Under the pieces are notes generated by a model, which did no database searches, was not told the origin of the DNA, and worked only from the letters and a program-made list of their open reading frames with translations. A program made the translations under genes and the position numbers. Positions 35,569 to 44,557 of a stretch of DNA of 48,092 nt are shown one piece after another (the stretch's first letter is position 1; every line of letters begins with the position of its first letter). The DNA comes from Alistipes sp. (GTDB lineage Bacteria > Bacteroidota > Bacteroidia > Bacteroidales > Rikenellaceae): assembly GCA_020026375.1 (NCBI GenBank), contig JAHHQN010000018.1, forward strand, positions 1 through 48,092, given 5' to 3'.

Positions 35569-38500
35569 ATGAACAAAAATCGCAAAAGATTGGGGCTTAA
35601 CAAAAAGCTCCTGACATCGGCGGCTTGTGTTTCACTGTTGTTGAGCAGCGGACAAGCAATGGCTGTTCCGACCGCTGAAGCTCCCGTGTTCGGAGCCGGC
35701 GAGGAACAACAGGCCAAGACCATCGACGCGCTGATTACCGTGACCGATGCGACGGGTCCTGTGGTGGGAGCCAGTGTGATTCAAAAGGGTACGACAAACG
35801 GTAATGTGACCGATTTGGACGGTACCGTGAAATTGAATGTGCCGGAGGGCGCTGTGATTCAAGTCTCCTTTGTGGGTTACAAGACTCAGGAAATCGCAGT
35901 CACTTCGGCTGTTTTGAATGTGGTTCTGCAGCAGGACGCCGCCATGCTCGATGATGTAGTGGTGGTCGGTTACGGTGTGCAGAAGAAAGTCAACCTGACG
36001 GGTGCCGTGTCGAACGTCGACGTGGACAAGGCGGTGGCCAGCCGTCCTATCACCGATGTGGCCAAGGCCCTGCAGGGTGTGACTCCCGGTCTTTCGATTA
36101 CCAATAAAATCGGCGGTGTGGGTACCGAGTCGACCATCAAACTGCGTGGTTCGGTCGGTTCGCTCAGCGCTTCGGGCGGTACCGCGCCCCTTATCCTGGT
36201 CGACAACGTCGAAGTTCCCAGCCTGAATCTGGTCAACCCCGACGATATCGCCACCATCTCGGTCCTCAAGGACGCAGCTTCGTCGTCCATCTACGGTACT
36301 CGTGCCGCATGGGGCGTTATCCTTATCACCACCAAGCAGGGTAAGAAGGACGACCGTGTGACCGTTTCCTACTCCAATAACTTCGCATGGAGCACCCCCA
36401 CGGTGATGCCTACCATCGCTTCGGCTTCGGACAACGCCGAATTCATGATGGCCGTTGCCGAGCGTCTGGGCAAGAACTCCATCTCCAACATCGGTTACAA
36501 CATCGACGCCTCGACCATCGAGAAACTCCGCGAGTGGGAGCAGACCTACGGCGGTATGTCGAACGCCCAGCTGGGTGAGATGCAGGAGGGCCGTGACTTC
36601 GAAATCATCGGAGGAAAGACCTACTTCTACCGTTCGTTCGATGCGCTCGGCATGTTCACCAAGAAGTGGACTCCCCAGCAGCAGCACAACGTCTCGGTGA
36701 CCGGCGGTAGCGAGAAGACCACCTTCAACATCGGTATGGGTTACCTCAATCAGAAGGGTATCATGAAGTTCAACACCGACAGCTACGACCGTTTCACCCT
36801 GAACAGCAACATCACCACCGAAATCCGCGACTGGTGGAAGGTGAGAACCAACGTGTTGTTCACCCGTTCGAGTCACGAGCAGCCCTACCGCTACACTTCG
36901 GGCCAGTACGATGCGTGGAACTACCTGATGCGCTGGCCGCGCTGGTATCCCTACACCACCTATCAGGGCAAGGAGTTCCGCTCGGCAGTGACCGACATCA
37001 AGGCCGGTAACCGCGAGACTCTGAACGAGAATTATCTGCGTGCCAACATCGGTACCGAAATCTCGCCCATCAAGGACCTGACCATCAACTTCGACTACAC
37101 CTTCTCGCTCCTGAACTACGAGCAGAAGCGTAACGGTGGTACCGTGATGGCTTACGATATGTTCAGCTCGAACCCCTTCGGTTCTTACAAGGACATCTAC
37201 GGTCCCTCGCACGACCGTGTCGTTCAGACCAGCCAGTACACCATGTCGAACATCTTCAAGGCCTACGCCACCTACAACAAGTCGTTCAACGACAAGCACA
37301 ACCTCAAGGTGATGGTGGGTATGGACGCCGAGGCCCGCGAAAGACTGGGTCACTACTCCGAGCGTCGCGGCCTTATCAGCCCCACTCTCCCCGAGATTAT
37401 CCTCGCCACCGGCGAGCAGTACTCTGCCAACGGTTCTTACAGCTACCACAATGACTTTGCGGCAGTGGGTTTCTTCGCGCGTGTCAACTACGACTACATG
37501 GGCAAGTACCTCTTGGAGGTCAACGCCCGTTATGACGGTTCTTCGAAGTTCCCCGAAGGCGACAAGTTCGCTCTGTTCCCCTCGTTCTCGGCCGGTTGGC
37601 GTATGTCGGAGGAGAAGTTCATGCAGTCGTTGAAGCCCTACTTCTCGAGCATGAAGCTCCGCGCATCGTGGGGTACCATCGGTAACCAGGACGTGGCTGC
37701 CAACTCCTTCATCTCGACCATGACCGCTTCGCCCGAGTCGGGCTGGGTAGTCGACAACGAGGAGCAGGTGTATGTAGGTGCGCCCTCCGTCATCTCTCCC
37801 TCGCTGACCTGGGAGCGTGTCACCACCCTCGACCTGGGTCTCGATGCCCGCTTCTTCAACGACGAGCTGGGTGTCAGCTTCGACTGGTACAAGCGTGTGA
37901 CTTCCGACATGCACTGTATGGGTGAGACTCTGCCCGATACCTTCGGTGCCGCTGTTCCCAAAATCAACTACGGCGAGCTGACCGGTAAGGGTTGGGAGCT
38001 GGCGCTGGACTACAACAAGCGTTTTGAGTGTGGTCTGGGTCTGACTTTGACCGCATCGGTTTCTCACGTGAAGGAGGAAATCACCAAGTACAACAACTCG
38101 GTGAACAACATCTACGGCAACTATCAGGGCAAGCGAATCGGCGAAATCTGGGGTTATGAGACCGACCGTCTCTTCACCTTCGACGACTTCGACGTGACCA
38201 AGGACGAATTCGGCAACAAGGTCTACACCCTCAAGGACGGTATTCCCTCGCAGGCGCTCTACGAGAAGGGTGCCTTCCGTTTCGGCCCCGGTGACGTGAA
38301 GTACCGCGACCTGAACGGCGACGGTGTGATCAACTACGGCAAGAAGACCCTCGAGGACCACGGCGACCTGAAGGTCATCGGTAACACCCTGCCCGACTAC
38401 GAGTACAGCTTCAGCATCGGTTTCAACTACAAGGGCTTCGACTTCAGCACCCTGTTCCAGGGCGTGGGCAAGCGTGACTTCTGGGGCTACGGTTCGGTGG

Positions 38501-38913
38501 CTATCCCCGCCGGCGGTTCGGGCTACGGCGACGCAGCCTTCACCCACCAGATGGATTACTGGACTCCCGAGCATCAGAATGCCTTCTATCCCCGTCCCGA
38601 CGACAACGGCTGGAACTCCGACGGAAAGAACTTCCTCACCCAGACCCGTTTCCTGAGCGATATGTCGTACCTGCGTTGTAAGAACATCACCGTAGGTTAC
38701 ACCCTGCCCGAAAAGTGGATGAAGAAGATTCACTTCCAGAGCGCACGTATCTACCTCAGTGCCGAGAACGTGTTTGAGTTCGACAACATGCACCTGCCCA
38801 TCGACCCCGAATCAACTGCATTCAAGGAGGGTCACGGTGACTCGTCATGGTCGTTCGGCCGCAGCTACCCCTACTCGCGTACCATTTCTGTGGGTCTGCA
38901 ACTCCAATTCTAA
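35569..38913 (+). CDS. SusC/RagA-family TonB-dependent outer-membrane transporter
   Basis: 1114-residue outer-membrane glycan importer. Order: signal peptide (to about AMA), carboxypeptidase-regulatory-like domain (about 50-125, DATGPVVGASVIQKG to VSFVGYKTQEI), TonB box region DDVVVVGYGVQKK, plug domain (to about 260, ending YGTRAAWGVILITTK), then a beta-barrel ending in an aromatic residue (SVGLQLQF). It pairs with the SusD lipoprotein 24 bases downstream. The substrate is not readable from the sequence; divergence from the MurNAc operon suggests peptidoglycan fragments. No anti-sigma or hybrid two-component regulator is adjacent. Confidence 0.95.
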   Translation: MNKNRKRLGLNKKLLTSAACVSLLLSSGQAMAVPTAEAPVFGAGEEQQAKTIDALITVTDATGPVVGASVIQKGTTNGNVTDLDGTVKLNVPEGAVIQVSFVGYKTQEIAVTSAVLNVVLQQDAAMLDDVVVVGYGVQKKVNLTGAVSNVDVDKAVASRPITDVAKALQGVTPGLSITNKIGGVGTESTIKLRGSVGSLSASGGTAPLILVDNVEVPSLNLVNPDDIATISVLKDAASSSIYGTRAAWGVILITTKQGKKDDRVTVSYSNNFAWSTPTVMPTIASASDNAEFMMAVAERLGKNSISNIGYNIDASTIEKLREWEQTYGGMSNAQLGEMQEGRDFEIIGGKTYFYRSFDALGMFTKKWTPQQQHNVSVTGGSEKTTFNIGMGYLNQKGIMKFNTDSYDRFTLNSNITTEIRDWWKVRTNVLFTRSSHEQPYRYTSGQYDAWNYLMRWPRWYPYTTYQGKEFRSAVTDIKAGNRETLNENYLRANIGTEISPIKDLTINFDYTFSLLNYEQKRNGGTVMAYDMFSSNPFGSYKDIYGPSHDRVVQTSQYTMSNIFKAYATYNKSFNDKHNLKVMVGMDAEARERLGHYSERRGLISPTLPEIILATGEQYSANGSYSYHNDFAAVGFFARVNYDYMGKYLLEVNARYDGSSKFPEGDKFALFPSFSAGWRMSEEKFMQSLKPYFSSMKLRASWGTIGNQDVAANSFISTMTASPESGWVVDNEEQVYVGAPSVISPSLTWERVTTLDLGLDARFFNDELGVSFDWYKRVTSDMHCMGETLPDTFGAAVPKINYGELTGKGWELALDYNKRFECGLGLTLTASVSHVKEEITKYNNSVNNIYGNYQGKRIGEIWGYETDRLFTFDDFDVTKDEFGNKVYTLKDGIPSQALYEKGAFRFGPGDVKYRDLNGDGVINYGKKTLEDHGDLKVIGNTLPDYEYSFSIGFNYKGFDFSTLFQGVGKRDFWGYGSVAIPAGGSGYGDAAFTHQMDYWTPEHQNAFYPRPDDNGWNSDGKNFLTQTRFLSDMSYLRCKNITVGYTLPEKWMKKIHFQSARIYLSAENVFEFDNMHLPIDPESTAFKEGHGDSSWSFGRSYPYSRTISVGLQLQF

Positions 38914-38937
38914 ACTTTTAACTTCGAAGATTAAAGT

Positions 38938-40710
38938 ATGAAAAGAAAAATATTGACTGCACTGGCACTGACGCTCATGCTCTGCTCGTGTGAAGACTAT
39001 CTGACCCGCCTGCCCCAGGATACGGTGACAGATACCCCCGAGTTTTGGAACAACGAAAAGAATGTGCGTTCCGAAGCCATCGGACTCTATGATATCTATT
39101 TCGACGGCTACAAGACCGGCTGGGCGCGTGCCAACTGGTTTGCCGAGACCGATATCGCCGACTGGGTAGACGATAACGCACAGCGTGCGGCCACCTTCTT
39201 CACCAAGGTGGCTCCCGCCAAGGGCGGCGGCTGGAGTTTCACCAACCTGCGCCGTATCAACATCATCATCGACCGTGTGTCGAAGAACTCCATGGAGGAG
39301 GAGGCCAAGAACCACTGGCTGGGTGTGGGCCGCTTCTTCCGCGCAATGGAGTACAGCAAGCTGGTGTCGATGTTCGGCGATGTGCCTTACTTCGACGCTC
39401 CGCTCGAAAGCACCGACTACGAGAAGCTCTACGCTCCCCGTATGAACCGTGCCGAGGTGATGGACAAGGTGTTGGCTGATTTCAAGTTCGCCTGCGAGAA
39501 TATCCGCGAGAACGACGGTGTCGAAGGCCTGACCCTCGACAAGGACGTGGCTTATGCCTACATGTCGCGTGCCATGCTCTTCGAGGGTACCTGGCAGAAG
39601 TACCGCGCAAAGAACAACGCCAAGGCCATCGAGTATCTGAAGGCTGCCAAGGAGGCCGCCGAGAAAATCATCAAGGACGGTCACTATTCGCTCCACCCCG
39701 TCTACAAGGAGTTGACCACTTCGCTCGATTTGGCCGGCAACAAGGAGATTATCATGTACCGCTCTTATGTGGAGAGCGTGCTGACCCACTCGCTGATGAG
39801 TTTCCAGAACACCGAGCATGAGAACAGCTCGCCCTCGCGTTCGCTCATCGAGTCCTACCTCTCGTCGAACGGTCTGCCTATCCACCAGAGTGGCAACAAC
39901 CTTTACAACGATGAGAAGGCAAAGTGGTTCGAGACCGAGCTGGCCGACCGTGACCCCCGTCTGTCGGCTATCGTCTACACCAACGACCTCTATCTCGAAG
40001 GTGTGAAGGCTCCCTACGCCGTGTCGGGTTACTTCGCCAACCGTTTCGTCAACGAGGAAATCAAGGACAAGCCTGCCGGTATGAGCAGCACCAACACCAC
40101 CGATGCTCCCGTGATGAAGTTCAACGAGGTGATGATGAACTACATCGAGGCGGCTGCCGAGTTGCAGGAGCTGGGTGCCTACACCCTTACTCAGAATGAC
40201 TTTGACATCACCATCAACGCCATTCGTGACCGTCAGAGCACCAAGATGCCTCATGTGACCCTGTCGGGCAGCAACCTTTCGGTGAAAGGCGTGGTTATCG
40301 ACGACCCCGAGCGTGATACTGATGTGTCGCCCATTCTTTGGGAGGTTCGCCGTGAGCGTCGTACCGAGTTGGTTTACGAGGGTATCCGTTTCAACGACCT
40401 CCGCCGTTGGAGCAAGCTCAACTATGCCGACATGAAGCTCAACAAGAAGCTGAATCTCGGTGCTTACCTCGACAAGGACAAGTACATCAAGTGGTACAAC
40501 GAGAAGCACCCCGATGCTCCCATCACCATGGAGCACCTCAAGAGTATAACCTTGGACAAAGAGGGTAATGCAGGTTACATCATGCCTATCAGAGAGGCTG
40601 CCAAGATGAGAACCTACTCGGAGAAGGATTATCTCTATCCTATCCCCGAGGATCAGATTACGCTCTACGAGCAGAACAACAAGGTTCTCGAACAGAATCC
40701 CGGTTGGTAG
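38938..40710 (+). CDS. SusD/RagB-family surface glycan-binding lipoprotein
   Basis: 590-residue surface lipoprotein that caps its SusC partner and captures glycans. The signal ends with the lipobox LMLCSC, and EDYLTRLPQDTVTDTPEFW is the usual SusD start. TPR-like helices follow, with AKNHWLGVGRFFRAMEYSKL and the C-terminal RRERRTELVYEGIRFNDLRR that marks the RagB/SusD domain. It is co-transcribed with susC and followed by a stem-loop. No third PUL member (SusE/F or hydrolase) follows; degrading enzymes may be those of the divergent operon. Confidence 0.95.
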   Translation: MKRKILTALALTLMLCSCEDYLTRLPQDTVTDTPEFWNNEKNVRSEAIGLYDIYFDGYKTGWARANWFAETDIADWVDDNAQRAATFFTKVAPAKGGGWSFTNLRRINIIIDRVSKNSMEEEAKNHWLGVGRFFRAMEYSKLVSMFGDVPYFDAPLESTDYEKLYAPRMNRAEVMDKVLADFKFACENIRENDGVEGLTLDKDVAYAYMSRAMLFEGTWQKYRAKNNAKAIEYLKAAKEAAEKIIKDGHYSLHPVYKELTTSLDLAGNKEIIMYRSYVESVLTHSLMSFQNTEHENSSPSRSLIESYLSSNGLPIHQSGNNLYNDEKAKWFETELADRDPRLSAIVYTNDLYLEGVKAPYAVSGYFANRFVNEEIKDKPAGMSSTNTTDAPVMKFNEVMMNYIEAAAELQELGAYTLTQNDFDITINAIRDRQSTKMPHVTLSGSNLSVKGVVIDDPERDTDVSPILWEVRRERRTELVYEGIRFNDLRRWSKLNYADMKLNKKLNLGAYLDKDKYIKWYNEKHPDAPITMEHLKSITLDKEGNAGYIMPIREAAKMRTYSEKDYLYPIPEDQITLYEQNNKVLEQNPGW

Positions 40711-40738
40711 AGATACCAAATGAGATAAATTGATGAGG

Positions 40739-40766
40739 AGGCCGGAACTTTACGAAGTTCCGGCCT
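40739..40766 (+). terminator. Stem-loop after susD
   Basis: AGGCCGGAACTT pairs with AAGTTCCGGCCT around a four-base loop. The downstream T tract is poor (TGTCATTTT), so termination may be partial. Confidence 0.6.
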
Positions 40767-40826
40767 TGTCATTTTCTGTGGTGAAGGTCGGAGGGGGCGG
40801 CGGAGCGCGAGAGTGAACGGCGCGCG

Positions 40827-41130
40827 GTGCGGCGAATCGGGCGCGCGGAGTGTGTTTGTGTCTGCGAGAGTGCGTGGTGTGTGGAAGGTGCGCGAAAGGG
40901 GCAGGCGCGCGAGAGTGAACGGTGCGCGGTGTGGTGAATCGGGCGCATTGTGGCGCGTTTGCGGTGGAAGTTGGACAATGTGCCGATATTGGCGGAAAAG
41001 GACGGCAGTGGGGTGAAAATGGGGCGGTGTGCGGCGAATCGGGCGCGCGGAGTGTGTCTGTTGCGAGAGTGCGTGGTGTGTGGAAGGTGTGCGAAAGGAG
41101 CAGGTGCGCGAGAGGGAACGGTGTGCGGTG
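40827..41130. repeat. GC-rich direct repeats, two ~100-bp near-copies plus a partial
   Basis: Bases 40827-40931 and 41029-41130 are near-identical, 202 bases apart; a partial copy begins near 40906. The plus strand is very G-rich with GCGAGAGTG and GGCGAATCGGGCGC motifs. No convincing coding region: the long C-rich minus frame here runs across the tRNA. The rest of the 40770-41265 gap looks like degenerate sequence of the same composition. Confidence 0.8.
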
Positions 41131-41266
41131 GCTTTTGCGGTATGAGTGAAGAATGCGCGGAGGAAGATATGGCGGACGGCAGGGAGGAATGTGACGCGGC
41201 GGCGGTGGAGTCTGTGTGGCTGTGGGAGAATGTGCGCGGTGGCGGCGGTGTGGAGGTATGGATACG

Positions 41267-41303
41267 AAAAAAGAGCTGTCTATCTGTGAAGATAAACAGC
41301 TCT
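41267..41303 (-). terminator. Intrinsic terminator of tRNA-Leu
   Basis: GAGCTGTCTATC pairs with GATAAACAGCTC around TGTGAA, followed on the minus strand by TTTTTT. It lies about ten bases after the tRNA end. Confidence 0.85.
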
Positions 41304-41310
41304 CATCGAG

Positions 41311-41392
41311 TGCCCAGGACAGGAATCGAACCTGCACGCCTTGCGGCACACGCACCTGAAACGTGCGCGTCTACCTATTCCGCCACCTGGGC
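41311..41392 (-). tRNA. tRNA-Leu(CAG)
   Basis: Read on the minus strand the acceptor stem is GCCCAGG/CCTGGGC with discriminator A. The D region GGAATAGGTAGAC, the anticodon stem CACGT/GCGTG with loop TTCAGGT (anticodon CAG, one G-U closing pair), a long variable arm and T-loop GGTTCGATTCC fit a class II leucine tRNA. CCA is not encoded. Length is 82 bases. Confidence 0.95.
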
Positions 41393-41409
41393 ATTTCGGA
41401 ATTGCGTTG

Positions 41410-41440
41410 CAAAGGTATGCAATTTTTTTGTATCTGCAAA
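41410..41440 (-). promoter_or_regulatory. Promoter of tRNA-Leu
   Basis: Minus-strand TTTG (41437-41440), 19-base spacer, TACCTTTG (41410-41417), the full consensus, about 18 bases before the tRNA 5' end. Confidence 0.85.
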
Positions 41441-41459
41441 TTTTTCGGGCAAAAAAATG

Positions 41460-42071
41460 CTATTTATTGAAAAATTTATGCTGAAACAGCAATAAATAGA
41501 CCACAGCCACCGAAATATAGGCATCGGCAAGGTTGAAAATCGCACCGAAGAAGTAGTTGTCGCGGTCGACCAGGAAGCTCAAAAAGCCGGGAACGTTCTC
41601 CCACTTGAACAACGGGAAGTAGAACATGTCGACCACGCGGCCGAACATGAACGACGAGTAGCCCTCGCCCAGTGTGGCCACGGTCATGGGGGTCGACGCG
41701 GTGAATATCATGCCGTAGAAGGCGCTGTCGATGATGTTGCCCAATGCGCCGGCCAGCACCATTGCACCGCCGACGAGTACGCCCTTGGGGACCTTCTTGC
41801 CCATGTGGCAGCCTTTCCACAGTGCGTAGGTCAGCACGCCCACCATCGAGATGCGGAACAGTCCCAGAATGAGTTTGCCCCAGTCGTAGCCGCCGTTGGA
41901 GGCAATCTGCATGCCGAAGGCCGCGCCGTTGTTCTCCACGAAGCGGAGCTGGAACCACTCGAAGACGGGAATCGCCTCGCCCAGTGCCAGATGGGTTTTG
42001 ATCCACACCTTGAGCAGCTGGTCGGCAATGATGAGCAGCAGGACGAAAAGGGTCAGATTCTTGAATTTCAT
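41460..42071 (-). CDS. lspA: Lipoprotein signal peptidase (signal peptidase II)
   Basis: Cleaves the signal peptide of diacylglyceryl-modified prolipoproteins in the inner membrane. 203 residues with four hydrophobic helices. The catalytic aspartates are Asp115 (GNIIDSAFYG) and Asp183 (FNLADAYIS); FVENNGAAFG and FGRVVDMFYFP are further signatures. It is longer than E. coli LspA (164) because of an insertion around residues 50-65 and 118-140, common in Bacteroidetes. A minus-strand -7 box (TATTTTTG) lies at 42116-42123. It is not linked to ileS, unlike in E. coli. Confidence 0.96.
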   Translation of the reverse strand: MKFKNLTLFVLLLIIADQLLKVWIKTHLALGEAIPVFEWFQLRFVENNGAAFGMQIASNGGYDWGKLILGLFRISMVGVLTYALWKGCHMGKKVPKGVLVGGAMVLAGALGNIIDSAFYGMIFTASTPMTVATLGEGYSSFMFGRVVDMFYFPLFKWENVPGFLSFLVDRDNYFFGAIFNLADAYISVAVVYLLLFQHKFFNK

Positions 42072-42267
42072 ATTGTCAGGTTTTCGTGTTTAAATTTCGT
42101 AAAGCGATATCATTGCAAAAATAGTAAAAATATTTGGCTATTCGGGAGGTGGCGTGGCGAATGGAGCGAAATATCGTCATTTTTCGGCGATGCGGTGAGG
42201 GTGACGGCGGTGCGGCGAGTGCGGCGAATCCGACGGCGGGGGGCAGCGGCTGAGAGTGGGGGAGGGC

Positions 42268-42304
42268 GAAAAAAAGACGGCCCCCCTTTCGGGGAGTCGT
42301 CTTT
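42268..42304 (-). terminator. Intrinsic terminator of the BACON lipoprotein operon
   Basis: AAGACGG and CCCC pair with GGGG and CGTCTT, with small internal mismatches, followed on the minus strand by seven T residues. The remaining 42072-42328 sequence is GC-rich and holds no gene. Confidence 0.8.
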
Positions 42305-42328
42305 CGGGGAGCGGAAACAGCCGTGAGG

Positions 42329-43573
42329 CTACTCCGCGTAGGTGATGTCGAAATAGAAATAGAAGTCGTCGCTTGTTTTGCTCGATATTTTGGTCACACG
42401 GCCATGAGCATCGTGTTCGTAGGTGTAGAGGTCCTTTTCAGCCTTATTGTTCTCGGTATTGTAGATTGTTGCGGTGGGCAACTGCTTGCAACGCTTGCCC
42501 ATATAGACGGTCAGCGGGAACATGTAGGTAGCGCCTGCATCGCCGGCATTACATATTGATTTGGCAAGGTCGAAATTCGAGTTGTTGGAGATTGCAGGGT
42601 CAAACTCATAGGTGGCCTCGGGGAGGTCTTCGGAGTCGTTGGGGTTGCGTTTGACAATGTTGTCCTTATCCCAAATGTATTGGTAGATATAGGTCTTATG
42701 GTTGTCGTATTCTGTGTATTGATTCAATTGGTTTTGGGCATCATAAGAGAAACTCTCGGTTGATGAAACCTGTTGGCCGGCGTATTTTGTGACCACTTTG
42801 CTGATTATGCCTTTGTCATTGAGCGTGCAAACCATGGTGCTATTCGATTTATCCTCGCCATTTATAGTTTCTTGACGTACTTCGATTATATCCTTGATGT
42901 AGGTGTAGGTGTAGGTCGTGGTTTCGGTTGATGTGTGGGTGCCATCGGTCTTTGCCATCTCGGTCGATTGCAGCATTGTCACACGGCCCTCGTCATCATA
43001 GGTAAAGATGTTGGTTTGGAACCACTCTTCCTTTTTGCCTTCATAGACTTCACAGTCGTATCCTTCCATCTTCACGATGCGGTTGTTTTTGGGATCGGGA
43101 GTGGGATCGGGAGTGGGGTCGGGAGTGGGATCAGGTGTGGGGTCGGGAGTGGGGTCCACTTCACCGCCGCCCTGCTCGGCTTCGTCCTTGGTGATGCCCT
43201 TCTGCTCGACGGTGAGGGTGATGCGTGTGTCGTTGCACTCGATGACCACCTGTGCCTTGCGGTCTGCGCCCGTGTCGTTGGGTTTCACGTCAATCTGAAT
43301 GGTGAATGTACCCGCCTGGCCCGAGTCCTTGCTCAGCGTAATCCAGTTGCAGGTGTTTGCGCGTGTGGCCAACTCCTCGACAAAGGCTTTCCACGGAGCC
43401 ACTGCCGTGAAGGTGAATCCCTTCTCGGACTGGGTCTCATCGGCGTAGATGGTTTCGTTCTTCTCGGTGCCGGGAGCCCAGTTCACATCGCCGGGCATCG
43501 GGTCGTCGTTGTCGCTGCAGGCACACAGAGAGAGTGCCGTGAGCGCGAAAAAGAAATAGAAAAGTTTCTTCAT
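42329..43573 (-). CDS. BACON-domain lipoprotein with PDPT linker and DUF4595-like region
   Basis: 414-residue lipoprotein (signal ending SLCACSDNDD, acidic after Cys, so probably surface-exposed). A BACON-like beta-sandwich (about 40-125: GFTFTAVAPWKAFVEELA, ITLSKDSGQAGTFTIQI, TLTVEQKG) is followed by a Pro-Asp-Pro-Thr linker of about five repeats and then a YD/RHS-like region (FTYDDEGRV, CTLNDKGII, YTYEHDAHGRVTKISS) resembling DUF4595. The role is unknown; BACON domains may bind mucins or glycans. It follows the beta-barrel gene by 49 bases and shares its transcript. Confidence 0.85.
   Translation of the reverse strand: MKKLFYFFFALTALSLCACSDNDDPMPGDVNWAPGTEKNETIYADETQSEKGFTFTAVAPWKAFVEELATRANTCNWITLSKDSGQAGTFTIQIDVKPNDTGADRKAQVVIECNDTRITLTVEQKGITKDEAEQGGGEVDPTPDPTPDPTPDPTPDPTPDPKNNRIVKMEGYDCEVYEGKKEEWFQTNIFTYDDEGRVTMLQSTEMAKTDGTHTSTETTTYTYTYIKDIIEVRQETINGEDKSNSTMVCTLNDKGIISKVVTKYAGQQVSSTESFSYDAQNQLNQYTEYDNHKTYIYQYIWDKDNIVKRNPNDSEDLPEATYEFDPAISNNSNFDLAKSICNAGDAGATYMFPLTVYMGKRCKQLPTATIYNTENNKAEKDLYTYEHDAHGRVTKISSKTSDDFYFYFDITYAE
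43091..43156. repeat. 12-bp repeat coding for the PDPT linker
   Basis: About five and a half imperfect copies of a 12-base unit (GGGATCGGGAGT and variants) encode Pro-Asp-Pro-Thr. The in-frame unit length means copy-number change would lengthen or shorten the linker without frameshift. Confidence 0.9.
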
Positions 43574-43622
43574 AATAGATGAATTTTATGAAATGAGTAA
43601 TTGGTTGTCCTCTTGCGGGGGA

Positions 43623-44321
43623 TTACCAGCGGAACTGAAGATAGACGCGGTAGCCCTTGCTCTTGATTTTGGTGCTGCTCAAATCGAGGTCGCCTATGAG
43701 ATTCTTGTATTTGCAGTCGCCGAAGCTGGCCTCGAAACCGCAACCGATGACACCATAGGAGAACGATGCACCCGTGCGGAACTGGGTCGAGTAGTTGCCC
43801 ATGTAGGAATCCTCGTAGTAGATGGACGAGAAGGTGGGGGCATAGCGGAAGTAGGCGGCGATGGTGAAGCGGCGTCCGGGAGTCAGTGTGACGGAGGGGC
43901 CGACCTGCCAGCCATAGTCGATTTTGTGGAGTTTGAGGGTGGCGTTGTCGTCAGGATAGTCGGGGTCGGTGTAGTCGACGGAGTACTGTGCGTAGTTCAG
44001 GTCGAGGAAACTGACGTCGATACCTATATTTATAATACGCGCGAGGGGTCGGCGGTGGAACATGTAGGTGCGGCCGCGGACAATCGACACGCCCCAGTCG
44101 CTTTTCATGTCGATATACTTCTCGTCGAGGGGTATCGGCTCACCTTCGTAGCCCTCCATGACGAGTTCGCCCTTGGGCGAGAGTTTGGCGGAGGAGTAGC
44201 TGAGGTTGAAGAATTTCTTGCGCACGCGCTTGTCGGATTGCAGGGTGGTGGAGTCGCTCTCCTGTGCGAAGGAGGGAAGGGCAAAAAGAATTGCCGTGAT
44301 GAAAAGTAAAAGTTGCTTCAT
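43623..44321 (-). CDS. Small outer-membrane beta-barrel-like protein
   Basis: 232-residue exported protein (signal MKQLLLFITAILFALPSFAQ). Alternating hydrophobic strands with many Tyr/Phe (RFTIAAYFRYAPTFSSIYYED, RTGASFSYGVIGCGFEASFG) and a C-terminal YRVYLQFRW ending in Trp fit an outer-membrane barrel of about 8-10 strands. No named family is recognised with certainty; it resembles the DUF4421-like barrels. It is 49 bases upstream of the BACON lipoprotein, so the pair may form a surface complex. Confidence 0.7.
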   Translation of the reverse strand: MKQLLLFITAILFALPSFAQESDSTTLQSDKRVRKKFFNLSYSSAKLSPKGELVMEGYEGEPIPLDEKYIDMKSDWGVSIVRGRTYMFHRRPLARIINIGIDVSFLDLNYAQYSVDYTDPDYPDDNATLKLHKIDYGWQVGPSVTLTPGRRFTIAAYFRYAPTFSSIYYEDSYMGNYSTQFRTGASFSYGVIGCGFEASFGDCKYKNLIGDLDLSSTKIKSKGYRVYLQFRW

Positions 44322-44520
44322 ATAAAAGTGGTTGGAATAAGGTAATATTTCTTTTTTAGAAACATGATTTGCCCTCTGTGTGTGGTGCAGGAGGGGGTGC
44401 TGTTGTAAAAAAATGTAAAAAACAAAAAAATACGAAAGCGGTGAATGTTGTGAGCCACCACCGTGACGAAGACCTCGAGGTGTGGAAAATAACTGTGATA
44501 TAACGATTTCCGTTGTTTTT

Positions 44521-44552
44521 TTTGGACGGAGTGCCGTATATTCGTATATTTG
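44521..44552 (+). promoter_or_regulatory. Promoter of a candidate small RNA
   Basis: TTTG (44521-44524), 20-base spacer, TATATTTG (44545-44552) on the plus strand, a full Bacteroidetes consensus with no coding gene downstream. Confidence 0.75.
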
Positions 44553-44557
44553 CAGAA

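Noticed and set aside
35632..38793. A 1053-codon antisense frame under susC, and similar long antisense frames under glgB and the golvesin-type gene
   Set aside because: The sense genes have clear family motifs throughout. Rare use of TTA, CTA and TCA codons on the sense strand removes stops from the antisense strand.
40750..41355. A 201-codon Pro/His-rich minus-strand gene
   Set aside because: It overlaps tRNA-Leu and its terminator and is low-complexity translation of the G-skewed repeats.
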